Assembly: GCA_025463215.1 (NCBI GenBank) | Contig: JAOBWF010000247.1 | Location: forward strand, 1-42,374 | Length of the DNA stretch: 42,374 bases | Source of the DNA: Acidobacteriota bacterium | GTDB lineage: Bacteria > Acidobacteriota > Vicinamibacteria > Vicinamibacterales > CAVVIG01 | Reading direction: 5' to 3' | Shown: positions 1 to 8,371 of the stretch, one piece after another | Layout of the letters: every line of letters begins with the position of its first letter | Numbering within the stretch: position 1 is the first letter of the stretch | Program-made: the position numbers and the translations under genes | The notes under the pieces: generated by a model | Databases searched by the model: none | What the model was told of the DNA's origin: nothing | What the model saw: the letters and a program-made list of their open reading frames with translations, nothing else

Positions 1-2
1 TG

Positions 3-149
3 GCGCCGGGGCCCCCCGAGGCGGCCGTGCGGGCGCGCGCCATGGCCCGGCGCTTCGATTGGAGCCTCATCGTGCCGCGCATCCGCGGCGTGTACGATGA
101 GGCGTTGGCCGAATCCCAGTACGATCGCGCGACGACATGCCGGGTGTAG
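3..149 (+). CDS. C-terminal end of a glycosyltransferase (partial)
   Basis: This is the last 48 codons of a gene that starts outside the window. The tail reads as a basic helix followed by FDWSLIVPRIRGVYDEAL, which resembles the last helix of GT4-type glycosyltransferases, where a W and a VY pair pack back onto the N-terminal Rossmann domain. The catalytic part is not visible, so the family is inferred from this tail and from the neighbouring membrane glycosyltransferases. The stop codon overlaps the start of the next gene by 13 bases, so the two are probably co-transcribed and translationally coupled. Confidence 0.5.
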   Translation, partial: APGPPEAAVRARAMARRFDWSLIVPRIRGVYDEALAESQYDRATTCRV

Positions 150-1312
150 CGCCGAAGGCGCCGCCCTCGCCGGCGGCGATCGTGGCCGCCGCCGTGCTCG
201 GGACGCGGCTGCCAATCCTGCTGCTCGGCGCGCTGGCGGTCGCGATCGCCGGCACCGTGCCGCCGCCCGCGGCGGAAGCGGTGTGGCGTGTGTCGGCGCA
301 CGAGGTCACCAATCTGCTGGCGCGGTGGGACACGTTTTTCTATTACACCATCGCCACCGAGGGGTACCACTGGGACCCGGTGATCTTCCGCCACTACAAC
401 GTCGTCTTCTTTCCGTTGTACGCGCTGTTGATGCGATGGGGCGGCTTCGTCCTCGGCGGGCACGAGCTGATCGCCGGCCTGATTGTGTCGCTGACGGCGT
501 TCACCGGCGCGATGGTGATGGTGTACCGGCTCGCGCGGCTCGACGTCGGCGAGGAGTACGCCTGGCGGGTCATCCTGCTGATCTCGACGTTCCCGTACGC
601 ACTGTATTTCTCCGCGGTGTACACCGAATCGCTGTTCCTGTTCCTCAGCGTCAGCGCGTTTTATGCGATGCGGCGCGGGCGGCTCGGATGGGTCGCGGTC
701 TGCGGCGGCGCGGCGGGGCTGACGCGACCGAATGGCTTCTGGCTCGCGCTGCCGCTCGCGTGCCTCGCGCTGTGGCCGCCCGATCGCGGTGCCGCCGGCG
801 ATTCGCCGGGACGGCCGGTCCGCCTCTCGATGGCCCTCACCGCCGCCGCGGTGCCGCTGATCGGCGTCCTGATCTTTTCGGGCTATCTGTATTGGCGATT
901 CGGCGATGCGATCGCCTGGGTGCACGGCCAGGCCGCGTGGGGTGTGCCGCTGCTGCTGCGGCGCGGCGCGCCGGACCCCGGAAAGCTCCCGGGCGAGCTG
1001 GCGATCAAGCCGATCGAGGTGGTGGTGTGGATCGGCAACATCGCCGCCTTCGTCACGGCGATGCTCGCGATCCGGCCGATCTCGAAACGCTTCGGCCTCG
1101 CCTACGGCGCCTGGGTGGCGATCAACATCTTCCCGCCGGTCGCGGCGCACCTGTTCATGTCGCTCGGCCGCTTCGTCTCGGTGCTGTTTCCGTTCTTCTT
1201 CTGGCTCGCGATCCGGGTGCCGCGGAACCGGGTCGTTCGGGTCGCCGGCGTTTTCGCCGCGTGCCAGGCGATCTTCGCGATCTGGTTTTTTCTGTGGCGG
1301 CCGGTAGTGTGA
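137..1312 (+). CDS. PIG-V-like membrane mannosyltransferase family protein
   Basis: A 391-aa integral membrane protein with many hydrophobic segments. Near residues 60-95 it has the pattern RWDTFFYYTIATEGY followed by a FFPLY motif, which matches the bacterial branch of the PIG-V/GPI mannosyltransferase 2 family: an acidic residue in the first periplasmic loop, then a GY and an FFPLYP-like element. A second family-like stretch is FPYALYFSAVYTESLF (about 155-170), followed by LTRPNG. Such GT-C enzymes transfer a sugar from a lipid-phosphate donor on the outer face of the inner membrane. Donor and acceptor cannot be read from the sequence. ATG 137 is chosen because it follows in overlap with the upstream glycosyltransferase tail and gives a signal-anchor-like N-terminus. 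The gene converges on the GT87-type gene with 48 bases between the stops and no obvious terminator. Confidence 0.75.
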   Translation: MPGVAPKAPPSPAAIVAAAVLGTRLPILLLGALAVAIAGTVPPPAAEAVWRVSAHEVTNLLARWDTFFYYTIATEGYHWDPVIFRHYNVVFFPLYALLMRWGGFVLGGHELIAGLIVSLTAFTGAMVMVYRLARLDVGEEYAWRVILLISTFPYALYFSAVYTESLFLFLSVSAFYAMRRGRLGWVAVCGGAAGLTRPNGFWLALPLACLALWPPDRGAAGDSPGRPVRLSMALTAAAVPLIGVLIFSGYLYWRFGDAIAWVHGQAAWGVPLLLRRGAPDPGKLPGELAIKPIEVVVWIGNIAAFVTAMLAIRPISKRFGLAYGAWVAINIFPPVAAHLFMSLGRFVSVLFPFFFWLAIRVPRNRVVRVAGVFAACQAIFAIWFFLWRPVV

Positions 1313-1360
1313 TCGGGCAGGGCTGAAGCGGCGGGATGTTGTTTTGTTGTCAGTGTGCGC

Positions 1361-2464
1361 TTATGAGGCCGGGGCGCGCAGGCGCGCGAACGCGCAGACC
1401 GCGAGCACGATCAGCACGGCGTTGCGCGCGACGATCACGAGCATGGCGGGCAGGTCGCCGGCCATGATGCCGCCGTAGGACATCCACAGGATCTGCGTCA
1501 GCAGGATCGCGATCGCCGTCAGCACCGCGAGCCAGCGGTCGCCGGAGACCCAGGCGATCGCCCCCGCCGGCGCCAGCCAGATCACGTACTGCGCCGAGAA
1601 CAGCGCCGACAGCAGCAGCAGCGCCGTGACCGCGGCCAGCCATCCCGCCGCCACCCGATTCAGCCGCGCGCCGCGCCAGCTGCTCCACGCACACACTGGC
1701 GCCGCGGCGAGAAACATCGCCACCGACGCGGCGTGGCTCATGGTGCCGACCCGCCAGGCGCCGCTTTCGAGTCGGACGGTGTGCGTATCCCAGAGGTGCA
1801 GGAGGCTGCCGGCGAGGCTCTCGATCTGCCAGCCGGTCGCGCCGCGAAAGGTGACGACCTGGGTCATCCCGTTCGCGCCCGCCATCCCGATCACCACGCC
1901 GGCGAGGATCGCGGCCACGGTCGCGAACGCGGTCATCGCCGCGATCGACCGCCGGCCCCGCCACGGCGCGATCAACAGCGTCGCGAGCAGCACCGGCCAG
2001 AGCTTGAACGCGGTCCCGATCGCCAGCGCGCACCCGAGCGTGATCGGGCGATCCCGCCGCCATGCCGCCGCCGCCAGGATCGCCGCCGCCGTCGACCAGG
2101 CGTCGATGCGGTTGAAGAACAGCCCCAGCACCGGGATGAGCACGGCGCCGCAGTACACCGCGGCGACGATCCCCCAGCCCCAGATCAGCGATCCGATGAT
2201 GATTGCGTCCGCGATCAGATCGAGACAGACCACGCCGAGCCCGAACGACGCGCGGCCGCCGGGCAGCCGCGCCAGCGCCTTGAACACGATCAGCGTGCCG
2301 ATCGGATGTTCGACCTGGTAGTCGACGTACGGGCGGCCGGCGCTGCTGCCGATCTCGTAGTAGCGATCGAAGTCGCCGGCCGGCACCGAGCTCTCGGCGG
2401 CTGAGATGGCGAACGCCACGGCGTGCACCGCCAGCACCGCGATCAGGAGGTGGGAAGCTCGCAC
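1361..2464 (-). CDS. GT87-type (DUF2029) membrane glycosyltransferase
   Basis: A 367-aa polytopic membrane protein if translation begins at the GTG at 2464; the open frame continues up to 2569. Early in the protein comes GDFDRYYEIG and then PYVDYQVEHPIG, the DxxxY and YxDYxxEYPP-type loop typical of the GT87/DUF2029 family of polyprenol-phosphate-mannose-dependent mannosyltransferases. The rest is a series of Ala/Leu/Ile-rich membrane helices. The upstream start (2569) would read through the kup promoter and first codons, so the GTG start, 28 bases from the divergent kup start, is preferred. A TACGAT -10-like element on this strand (2481-2476) lies 11 bases before it. It may act with the upstream PIG-V-like gene in cell-surface glycan synthesis; that is inference. 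Confidence 0.72.
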   Translation of the reverse strand: MRASHLLIAVLAVHAVAFAISAAESSVPAGDFDRYYEIGSSAGRPYVDYQVEHPIGTLIVFKALARLPGGRASFGLGVVCLDLIADAIIIGSLIWGWGIVAAVYCGAVLIPVLGLFFNRIDAWSTAAAILAAAAWRRDRPITLGCALAIGTAFKLWPVLLATLLIAPWRGRRSIAAMTAFATVAAILAGVVIGMAGANGMTQVVTFRGATGWQIESLAGSLLHLWDTHTVRLESGAWRVGTMSHAASVAMFLAAAPVCAWSSWRGARLNRVAAGWLAAVTALLLLSALFSAQYVIWLAPAGAIAWVSGDRWLAVLTAIAILLTQILWMSYGGIMAGDLPAMLVIVARNAVLIVLAVCAFARLRAPAS

Positions 2465-2475
2465 GAAGGCGGTCC

Positions 2476-2485
2476 ATCGTACACT
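2476..2485. promoter_or_regulatory. Overlapping divergent -10 elements between GT87-type gene and kup
   Basis: The ten bases ATCGTACACT contain TACACT on the plus strand (2480-2485), 7 bases before the kup GTG, and TACGAT on the minus strand (2481-2476), 11 bases before the GT87-type GTG. The two hexamers share the central TA. No good -35 is visible for either. Both would give very short or absent 5' leaders. The hexamers are seen; promoter activity is inference. Confidence 0.4.
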
Positions 2486-2492
2486 AGGAGGA

Positions 2493-4361
2493 GTGACTGC
2501 ACACCGGCGCTCGCGCAAGGGCGTCCTCATACTCTCGGCCCTCGGCGTCGTCTTCGGCGACATCGGCACCAGCCCTCTCTACGCCCTGCGCGAATGCTTC
2601 GACGGCGTGCACGCGATCCCGGTCACCCTCGCCAACGTTTACGGCGTGCTCTCGCTGGTCGTGTGGTCGCTGATCATCACGGTGTCGGTGAAGTACGTCC
2701 TGTTCGTGATGCGCGCCGACAACGAGGGCGAAGGGGGCATCCTGGCGCTGGTCGCGCTCGTCCGCGGCCGCACCACCGGGCACTATCGCCGCACCCTCAT
2801 TGCGATCGGCCTGTTCGGCGCCGCGCTGCTCTACGGCGACGGCATGATCACGCCGGCGATCTCGGTGCTGAGTGCGGTCGAGGGCTTGAGCGTCGCCACC
2901 CACGTGTTCGAGGACTTCATCGTCCCGATCACGATCGTGATTCTGATTGCGCTGTTCGTCGTGCAGCACCGCGGCACCAGCGGCATCGGCAAGATCTTCG
3001 GGCCGATCATGATCGTGTGGTTCACCCTGATCGCCGTGCTCGGCCTGCCGCCGATTCTGAAGAATCCGTCGATTCTGTCGGCGATCAATCCCTGGTACGC
3101 CTACGCCTTCTTCGCCGTGCACAAGTTCGGCTCGCTGCTGACGCTGGGCTCGGTCTTCCTCGCCATCACCGGCGCCGAAGCGCTCTATGCCGACATGGGG
3201 CATTTCGGCGCGCAGCCGATCCGGGTCGCGTGGTTCGCGCTCGTGCTGCCGACGCTGCTCGTCAACTACTTCGGCCAGGGCGCGCTGCTGCTCGACAACC
3301 CCGAGACCCGCGTCAACCCGTTCTTTCACCTCGCGCCGGCGTGGGGCCTCTACCCGCTCGTGCTGATTTCGACGATGGCGGCGGTGATTGCGTCGCAGGC
3401 GATCATCTCGGGCGCCTTTTCGATGACGCAGCAGGCGATTCAGCTCGGCTACTCGCCGCGCTTCGACATCCAGCACACGTCGGCGAACGAGATGGGGCAG
3501 GTCTACATCCCTGAAATCAACTGGATGCTGATGGTCGCGACTCTCGGCCTCGTCTTCGGCTTCCGGTCGTCGACGAACCTCGCCGCCGCCTACGGCATGG
3601 CGGTGACGCTGACGATGATCATCACCACACTGCTCGCGTTCGTCGTCGCGCGCGAGCTGTGGCGCTGGAGCCTGTGGCGCGCCGGCCTGATCACGGCGGC
3701 GTTTTTGTCGCTCGATCTGATCTTCTTTGCCGCCAACGTGCTGAAGATCCAGCACGGCGGCTGGTTCCCGCTGATCGTCGCCGCGCTCGTCTATGGCGTG
3801 ATGTCGACCTGGAAGCGGGGACGCGAACTGGTCGTGGAACGCCTGAACGCGACCGAGGTCTCGCTCGACGCCTTCTTCAAGCGCCTGGCGAGCGCGCCGC
3901 CGGTGCGCGTTCCCGGCACCGCGGTGTTCATGACCGCGCGCCCCGAAGGCGCGCCGCCGATCCTCGTCCACCATCTCAAGCACAACAAGGTGCTGCACCA
4001 GCAGATCGTGCTGCTGACGATCTCGATGCTGAACACGCCGACGATCAGCGAAGGCGAGCCGATCCAGGTGGTGTCGCTCGGCGGCGGCTTCTTCCGCGTG
4101 ATCGCGCGCTTCGGCTTCATGGAATCGCCAGACGTCCCGGTCGCGCTCGGCCGCGCCCGCGAGAAGGGGCTCAACCTGAGCGACGACGACACGACCTTCT
4201 ACCTTGCCGATCTGACGCTGCTCGCCAACGGCCAGATCGGCATGTCGCGATGGCGGGACACGGTGTTCATCTTCCTGTCCCGCAATGCCCGCCGCGCCAC
4301 CAATTTCTTCAATATCCCGGCCGATCGCGTCGTCGAAATCGGTATTCAGCTCGAAATCTAG
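2493..4361 (+). CDS. kup: Kup-type low-affinity potassium transporter
   Basis: A 622-aa potassium/proton symporter of the KUP/HAK/KT family, close to the usual length of about 620-630. The hallmark motif GDIGTSPLYAL lies near residue 20, followed by NEGEGGILAL (about 75), GDGMITPAISVLSA (about 115) and the NYFGQGALLL segment. About twelve membrane helices fill residues 10-460 and the C-terminal part is the usual cytosolic domain. The start is set at the GTG at 2493: it gives a typical short N-terminus before the first helix, whereas the in-frame ATG at 2406 would overlap the divergent gene by 59 bases. AGGAGG sits only one base from the GTG, too close to act as a normal Shine-Dalgarno sequence. 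TACACT ends 7 bases upstream, so leaderless translation is possible. Confidence 0.93.
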   Translation: MTAHRRSRKGVLILSALGVVFGDIGTSPLYALRECFDGVHAIPVTLANVYGVLSLVVWSLIITVSVKYVLFVMRADNEGEGGILALVALVRGRTTGHYRRTLIAIGLFGAALLYGDGMITPAISVLSAVEGLSVATHVFEDFIVPITIVILIALFVVQHRGTSGIGKIFGPIMIVWFTLIAVLGLPPILKNPSILSAINPWYAYAFFAVHKFGSLLTLGSVFLAITGAEALYADMGHFGAQPIRVAWFALVLPTLLVNYFGQGALLLDNPETRVNPFFHLAPAWGLYPLVLISTMAAVIASQAIISGAFSMTQQAIQLGYSPRFDIQHTSANEMGQVYIPEINWMLMVATLGLVFGFRSSTNLAAAYGMAVTLTMIITTLLAFVVARELWRWSLWRAGLITAAFLSLDLIFFAANVLKIQHGGWFPLIVAALVYGVMSTWKRGRELVVERLNATEVSLDAFFKRLASAPPVRVPGTAVFMTARPEGAPPILVHHLKHNKVLHQQIVLLTISMLNTPTISEGEPIQVVSLGGGFFRVIARFGFMESPDVPVALGRAREKGLNLSDDDTTFYLADLTLLANGQIGMSRWRDTVFIFLSRNARRATNFFNIPADRVVEIGIQLEI

Positions 4362-4395
4362 GAGCTAGAATGGCGCTGCCTTGGGGAGGTGTCTG

Positions 4396-5925
4396 ATGAA
4401 ACTCTCGAATCATGCGCTGGTCGTCGGTCTGCTGGTGGCGGGGATCTGCGGCGCGAGCGCGCTGGCCCAGGCGCCCAAAAAAGCGGTGGAGCTGGGGTCG
4501 ATCAACTTTCCAACCTCGGCGAAGGCAGCGGCGCAGGCGCCGTTCCTCACCGGGGTCAAAGCGCTCTACAACTTCGAATTCGACATCGCCGCCGACGCGT
4601 TCCACGAGGTGCAGCAGGCCGATCCCGCGTTCGCGCTCGGCTACTGGGGCGAGGCGATGAGCTACAACCACCCGCTGTGGGCGCAGCAGGATCTTCCCGC
4701 CGCGCGCAAGGTGATGGAGCGGCTGGCGCCGACCGCCACCGCCCGCGCCGCCAAGGCCCCCACCGGCAAGGAGCGCGACCTGATCGAGTCGATCGAGCTG
4801 CTGTTCGGCGCCGGCGACAAGCTCGCGCGCGACATTGCGTATGCCGACGCCATGAAGGCGATGCACGCGAAGTACCCCGCCGACGACGAGATCGCCTGCT
4901 TCTACTCACTCGCGCTGCTCGGCACCGGACGGCCGGGCGTGTCCAACACCCGCAACGCCATGCAGGCGGCGGCGATCGCGCAAGGCATCTTCCAGCGCAA
5001 TCCGAAGCATCCGGGAGCGGCGCACTACATCATCCACTCGTTCGACGATCCCGACCACGCCATCCTCAGCCTGACCGCCGCCCGCGAGTACTCGAAGATC
5101 GCGCCGTCGGCGGCGCACGCGCTCCACATGCCGTCGCACATCTTCGTCCAGCTCGGAATGTGGGACGACGTCGTCGCCTCCAACGTCGTGGCGTACAAGG
5201 CCGCGGTCGATCTCGCCGAGGCGAAGAACCTGCCGCGCGGGCGTGAGGACTTCCACACGCTCGGCTGGCTGCAGTACGCCTACCTGCAGCTCGGCAACTT
5301 CGACGCCGCGCAGAAGTGCGTCGACCAAGCGAAGGCGGTCGCGGACAAGGACACGGCGCCGAACATCCGCGACGGTTACGCCGCGATGAAGGCGCGCCAG
5401 GTGGTAGAGACCGCACGCTGGGAGAAGCTGGCGCTGCCGGCCGGCGCGGTGAAGGACGGCGGCGCGCCGGGCTACGACGGCAGCGCCGCGTACCTGGTCG
5501 CGGCCGGTTTGAGCGCGGCGAAGCTCGGCGATCTCGCGACGGCGAACGTCGCGCTCGAGAAGCTGAAGGCGATGCGGACGCAGGCGGAGACCGGCTCGAA
5601 TGCCTACCGCGCCAAGCCGTTCGCGATCATGGAAAAGGAAGTCGGAGCCGCGCTCGCATCGGCGCAGAAGGACACCGCGACCGCGGAGCGCCTGCTCAAG
5701 GAGGCGACCGCGATCGAGGTCACCCTCGACGCGCCGTCGGGCCCGCCCGAACCGATCAAGCCGTCGTTCGAGCTGTATGGGGATCTCCTCACCGAGCTCG
5801 GCCGCGGGCCGGAAGCGGCGGCGCAGTATCAGCAGTCGCTGCAGCGGATGCCGAACCGCCGCGCCGCGGTGCAGGCGCTGGCGAAGAGCGCGGCGACAAG
5901 GACGTCGCAGGCAGGCGCGCGATGA
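4396..5925 (+). CDS. Secreted tetratricopeptide-repeat protein
   Basis: A 509-aa protein with a Sec signal peptide (MKLSNHALVVGLLVAGICG, cut near ALAQA) followed by helical TPR-type repeats from about residue 45 to the end. The FEFDIAADAFHEVQQADPAFALGYWGEAM segment is a clear TPR hairpin. A conserved-looking central block has AAHYIIHSFDDPDHA and then ALHMPSHIFVQLGMW, rich in His and Asp. The start ATG has GGGAGG at 4384-4389 with 6 bases spacing, and a TAGAAT -10-like hexamer (4366-4371) lies in the short gap after kup. The stop overlaps the S9 peptidase start (ATGA), so the two form an operon. The role is unknown: a scaffold, or a periplasmic binding partner for the peptidase, is inference. 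Confidence 0.85.
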   Translation: MKLSNHALVVGLLVAGICGASALAQAPKKAVELGSINFPTSAKAAAQAPFLTGVKALYNFEFDIAADAFHEVQQADPAFALGYWGEAMSYNHPLWAQQDLPAARKVMERLAPTATARAAKAPTGKERDLIESIELLFGAGDKLARDIAYADAMKAMHAKYPADDEIACFYSLALLGTGRPGVSNTRNAMQAAAIAQGIFQRNPKHPGAAHYIIHSFDDPDHAILSLTAAREYSKIAPSAAHALHMPSHIFVQLGMWDDVVASNVVAYKAAVDLAEAKNLPRGREDFHTLGWLQYAYLQLGNFDAAQKCVDQAKAVADKDTAPNIRDGYAAMKARQVVETARWEKLALPAGAVKDGGAPGYDGSAAYLVAAGLSAAKLGDLATANVALEKLKAMRTQAETGSNAYRAKPFAIMEKEVGAALASAQKDTATAERLLKEATAIEVTLDAPSGPPEPIKPSFELYGDLLTELGRGPEAAAQYQQSLQRMPNRRAAVQALAKSAATRTSQAGAR

Positions 5926-8003
5926 CTCGCGTCGCGATTGCCGCGGCGCTCGCCTTGACGGCCGCCGCCAGCACGGCGGCGCTGGTCGCGCAGGAAACCC
6001 GTTCGTCGACGCTTCTGACCACCGAGCACTGGCTCGATTGGGAGCGGGTGAGCGACGCCCAGATCTCGCCCGACGGATCGCGCATCGTCTACACCCGCCA
6101 GCACGTCAACAAGCTCGAGGACAAGTGGGACTCGGAGCTGTGGATGGTCAATGCCGACGGATCCCAGCAGCGCTTCCTCGTCAAGGGCGGCGGCGCGCGC
6201 TGGTCGCCCGACGGCACGCGCCTGCTGTATCAGGGGGAGGGCGAGCCGAAGGGATCGCAGCTGTTCGTCAGCTGGATCGACGCCAAGGGGCCGGCAACCC
6301 AGATCACCCACGTCACCGAGGCGCCGCGCGGGGCGAAGTGGTCGCCCGACGGCAAGTCGATCGCGTTCTCGATGTTCACGCCGGAACAGGAACGCTGGTC
6401 GATCAGCATGCCGAGCGAGCCGAAGGGCGCGAAATGGACCCCGGCGCCGCGCATCGTGTCCAACCTCCACTTCCGCCAGGACCAGGTCGGCTTCCTCGAA
6501 GAGGGCTACACCCATCTGTTCGTGGTGCCGAGCGACGGCGGCACTCCGCGTGATCTGACTCCGGGCAAGTGGAGCGTCGGCGCCGGCGAGCTGCGCGGCG
6601 GCTCGGCGATCGATTGGACGCCCGACAGTCACGCGATCGTTTTCGACGGCAACAAGGCGCGCGACGCCGACCTGCAATACGAATCGTCGCAAATCTATGT
6701 GGTCGACGTCACGACCGGCGGCGTGCGCGACCTCGTCGCCAAGGCGGGCGACTGGGGACGGCCGGTGGTGTCCCCGGATGGCCGCACCGTCGCCTTCAGC
6801 GGCCACGCGCCCACCGGGCACTCGCACACGGTCAGCGATCTGTTCGTCATCCCGGTGAGCGGCGGCAGCGGCGACATGCGCAAGATCAGCGGCGACTACG
6901 ACCGCGACCCGATCAACATGCGCTGGGCGGCCGACGGCACCGGCGTGTGGTTCGATGCCGACAACACCGGCGCGCGCAACGTGCAGTTCGCATCGATTGT
7001 CGGCGGCGTCAAGCCGCTGACGACCGGGCGCCAGATGCTGTCGTTCGATTCGATGTCGAAGGACTTGATGGCGGCCGGAATCTCGTCCGACCTGAATACG
7101 CCACCCGACGTGGTCAGGTACAGCTTGAAGCAGCCGGGCCAGATCACGAAGTTGACCGACGTCAACGGCGACGTGATGCAGGGCATGCAGCTCGCGAAGA
7201 TTGACGAAGTGACCTACACCTCCGCCGGCAACGCCAAAGTGATGGGGTGGATCGTGAAGCCGTCGTCATTCGACGCGTCGAAGAAATATCCACTGATCCT
7301 GGAGATTCACGGCGGGCCCTTCGGGAACTACAACGTCGGCTTCAACTACATGTTCCAGAACTTCGCGGCCAACGGCTTCGTCGTGCTGGTGACCAATCCG
7401 CGAGGCAGTACCGGCTACGGCAGCGACTTCATCAACGGCATCGATCACAACTACCCGGGCCCCGATTACGACGACCTCATGGCCGGCGTCGACACGGTCG
7501 TCGGCAAGGGCTTCATCGACACGTCGCGAATGTACGTCTCGGGCTGCAGCGGCGGCGGCGTGCTTTCGAGCTGGGTCATCGGCCACACCGATCGCTTCGC
7601 CGCGGCCGCGGTGCGCTGCCCGGTGATCGACTGGATGAGCATGGCGGGGCAGACCGACGTGCCCCTCTTCACCTACAGCTTCTTCAAAAAACCGTTCTGG
7701 GACGATCCGTCGGACTGGCTGGCCCACTCGTCGTTGATGTCAGTCGGCCATGTGACGACGCCGACGCTGCTGATGACCGGCGTGCTGGATCGGCGGACGC
7801 CGATGCCGCAGACCGAGGAATACTACGCCGCGCTGAAGGTGAAAGGCGTGCCGGTGAAGCTCCTACAGTTCAATGAGGAGTATCACGGCACCGGGTCGAA
7901 GCCATCGAACTACATCCGGACGCAGCTCTACATGATGAGTTGGTTCAACCAGTGGACGCGCGCCGCCGGGGGGAAAGTCTCGACCACGACGTCGCAGCCG
8001 TAG
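5922..8003 (+). CDS. S9 family serine peptidase (acylaminoacyl/dipeptidyl peptidase type), secreted
   Basis: A 693-aa exported peptidase of the prolyl-oligopeptidase clan. The signal peptide ends near residue 24 (LVAQE). Residues about 40-400 form a WD40-like TolB/propeller with repeated SPDGSRI, WSPDGT and SPDGRTVAFSG blades. The C-terminal alpha/beta-hydrolase domain carries the nucleophile in GCSGGG (Ser543), Asp623 in GVLDRRTPM and His655 in NEEYHGTG, a complete triad in the expected order; the oxyanion EIHGGPFGNY block lies just before. The family removes dipeptides or acylated residues from short peptides in the periplasm. The start ATG overlaps the stop of the TPR gene by four bases (ATGA), which fixes it. 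Cys precedes the nucleophilic Ser where the family often has another small or polar residue. Confidence 0.93.
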   Translation: MTRVAIAAALALTAAASTAALVAQETRSSTLLTTEHWLDWERVSDAQISPDGSRIVYTRQHVNKLEDKWDSELWMVNADGSQQRFLVKGGGARWSPDGTRLLYQGEGEPKGSQLFVSWIDAKGPATQITHVTEAPRGAKWSPDGKSIAFSMFTPEQERWSISMPSEPKGAKWTPAPRIVSNLHFRQDQVGFLEEGYTHLFVVPSDGGTPRDLTPGKWSVGAGELRGGSAIDWTPDSHAIVFDGNKARDADLQYESSQIYVVDVTTGGVRDLVAKAGDWGRPVVSPDGRTVAFSGHAPTGHSHTVSDLFVIPVSGGSGDMRKISGDYDRDPINMRWAADGTGVWFDADNTGARNVQFASIVGGVKPLTTGRQMLSFDSMSKDLMAAGISSDLNTPPDVVRYSLKQPGQITKLTDVNGDVMQGMQLAKIDEVTYTSAGNAKVMGWIVKPSSFDASKKYPLILEIHGGPFGNYNVGFNYMFQNFAANGFVVLVTNPRGSTGYGSDFINGIDHNYPGPDYDDLMAGVDTVVGKGFIDTSRMYVSGCSGGGVLSSWVIGHTDRFAAAAVRCPVIDWMSMAGQTDVPLFTYSFFKKPFWDDPSDWLAHSSLMSVGHVTTPTLLMTGVLDRRTPMPQTEEYYAALKVKGVPVKLLQFNEEYHGTGSKPSNYIRTQLYMMSWFNQWTRAAGGKVSTTTSQP

Positions 8004-8022
8004 CACACAAGTATGCGGTGAA

Positions 8023-8047
8023 GCCGGCGGTCGCAGAGGCCGCCGGC
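8023..8047. other. GC-rich perfect hairpin after the S9 peptidase gene
   Basis: GCCGGCGG at 8023-8030 and its exact complement at 8040-8047 flank a 9-base loop, 20 bases after the S9 peptidase stop. There is no T-run afterwards, so it is not a classical intrinsic terminator. It could slow polymerase, protect the 3' end or be incidental in GC-rich DNA. Confidence 0.4.
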
Positions 8048-8082
8048 CCTGCCATAAGGGGCTTCTTTCCCAAGGAGTCCCA

Positions 8083-8361
8083 ATGCCCGACAGCCGCTGG
8101 TTCTGGACGGCGCTGCTCGCCGTCTGCATCTCATGGTCGTCCACGATCGTCCGCGGTGACCAGCCGTCGGCGAACGGTAAAGACCGGCACGGTCAATTTG
8201 CGTCGAGCGACGACCCCGCGGACGAGACGCGCATGTCGATGGCGCACGTGCAGCACGTCAACGTCAAGCTGCCGGGCATGACCGGTAGCAGCGCGCAGCT
8301 GCGCTGGGAATTTACCCAGAATCCGGGGGCGCGGCTTGCAAATGGCGGCGCCTCCGGATAG
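8083..8361 (+). CDS. Small secreted hypothetical protein
   Basis: A 92-aa protein not recognised as any family. AAGGAG at 8072-8077 with good spacing (5 bases) supports the ATG. Residues 1-24 look like a signal peptide or anchor (WFWTALLAVCISWSS core), followed by a polar region with many Asp/Ser and a RMSMAHVQHVNVKLPGMTG stretch. It contains no cysteine after the leader. It sits between the S9 peptidase (79 bases upstream) and the amidohydrolase (10 bases downstream) on the same strand, so it may belong to that operon. Coding status rests on the ribosome-binding site and the exported N-terminus. It could also be the remnant of a longer gene, since the C-terminus ends abruptly in a Gly/Ala-rich tail. 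Confidence 0.5.
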   Translation: MPDSRWFWTALLAVCISWSSTIVRGDQPSANGKDRHGQFASSDDPADETRMSMAHVQHVNVKLPGMTGSSAQLRWEFTQNPGARLANGGASG

Positions 8362-8371
8362 TTTGACCGCC

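Noticed and set aside
1313-1360. Terminator between the convergent PIG-V-like and GT87-type genes
   Set aside because: Only 48 bases; a T-rich stretch is present but no convincing stem.
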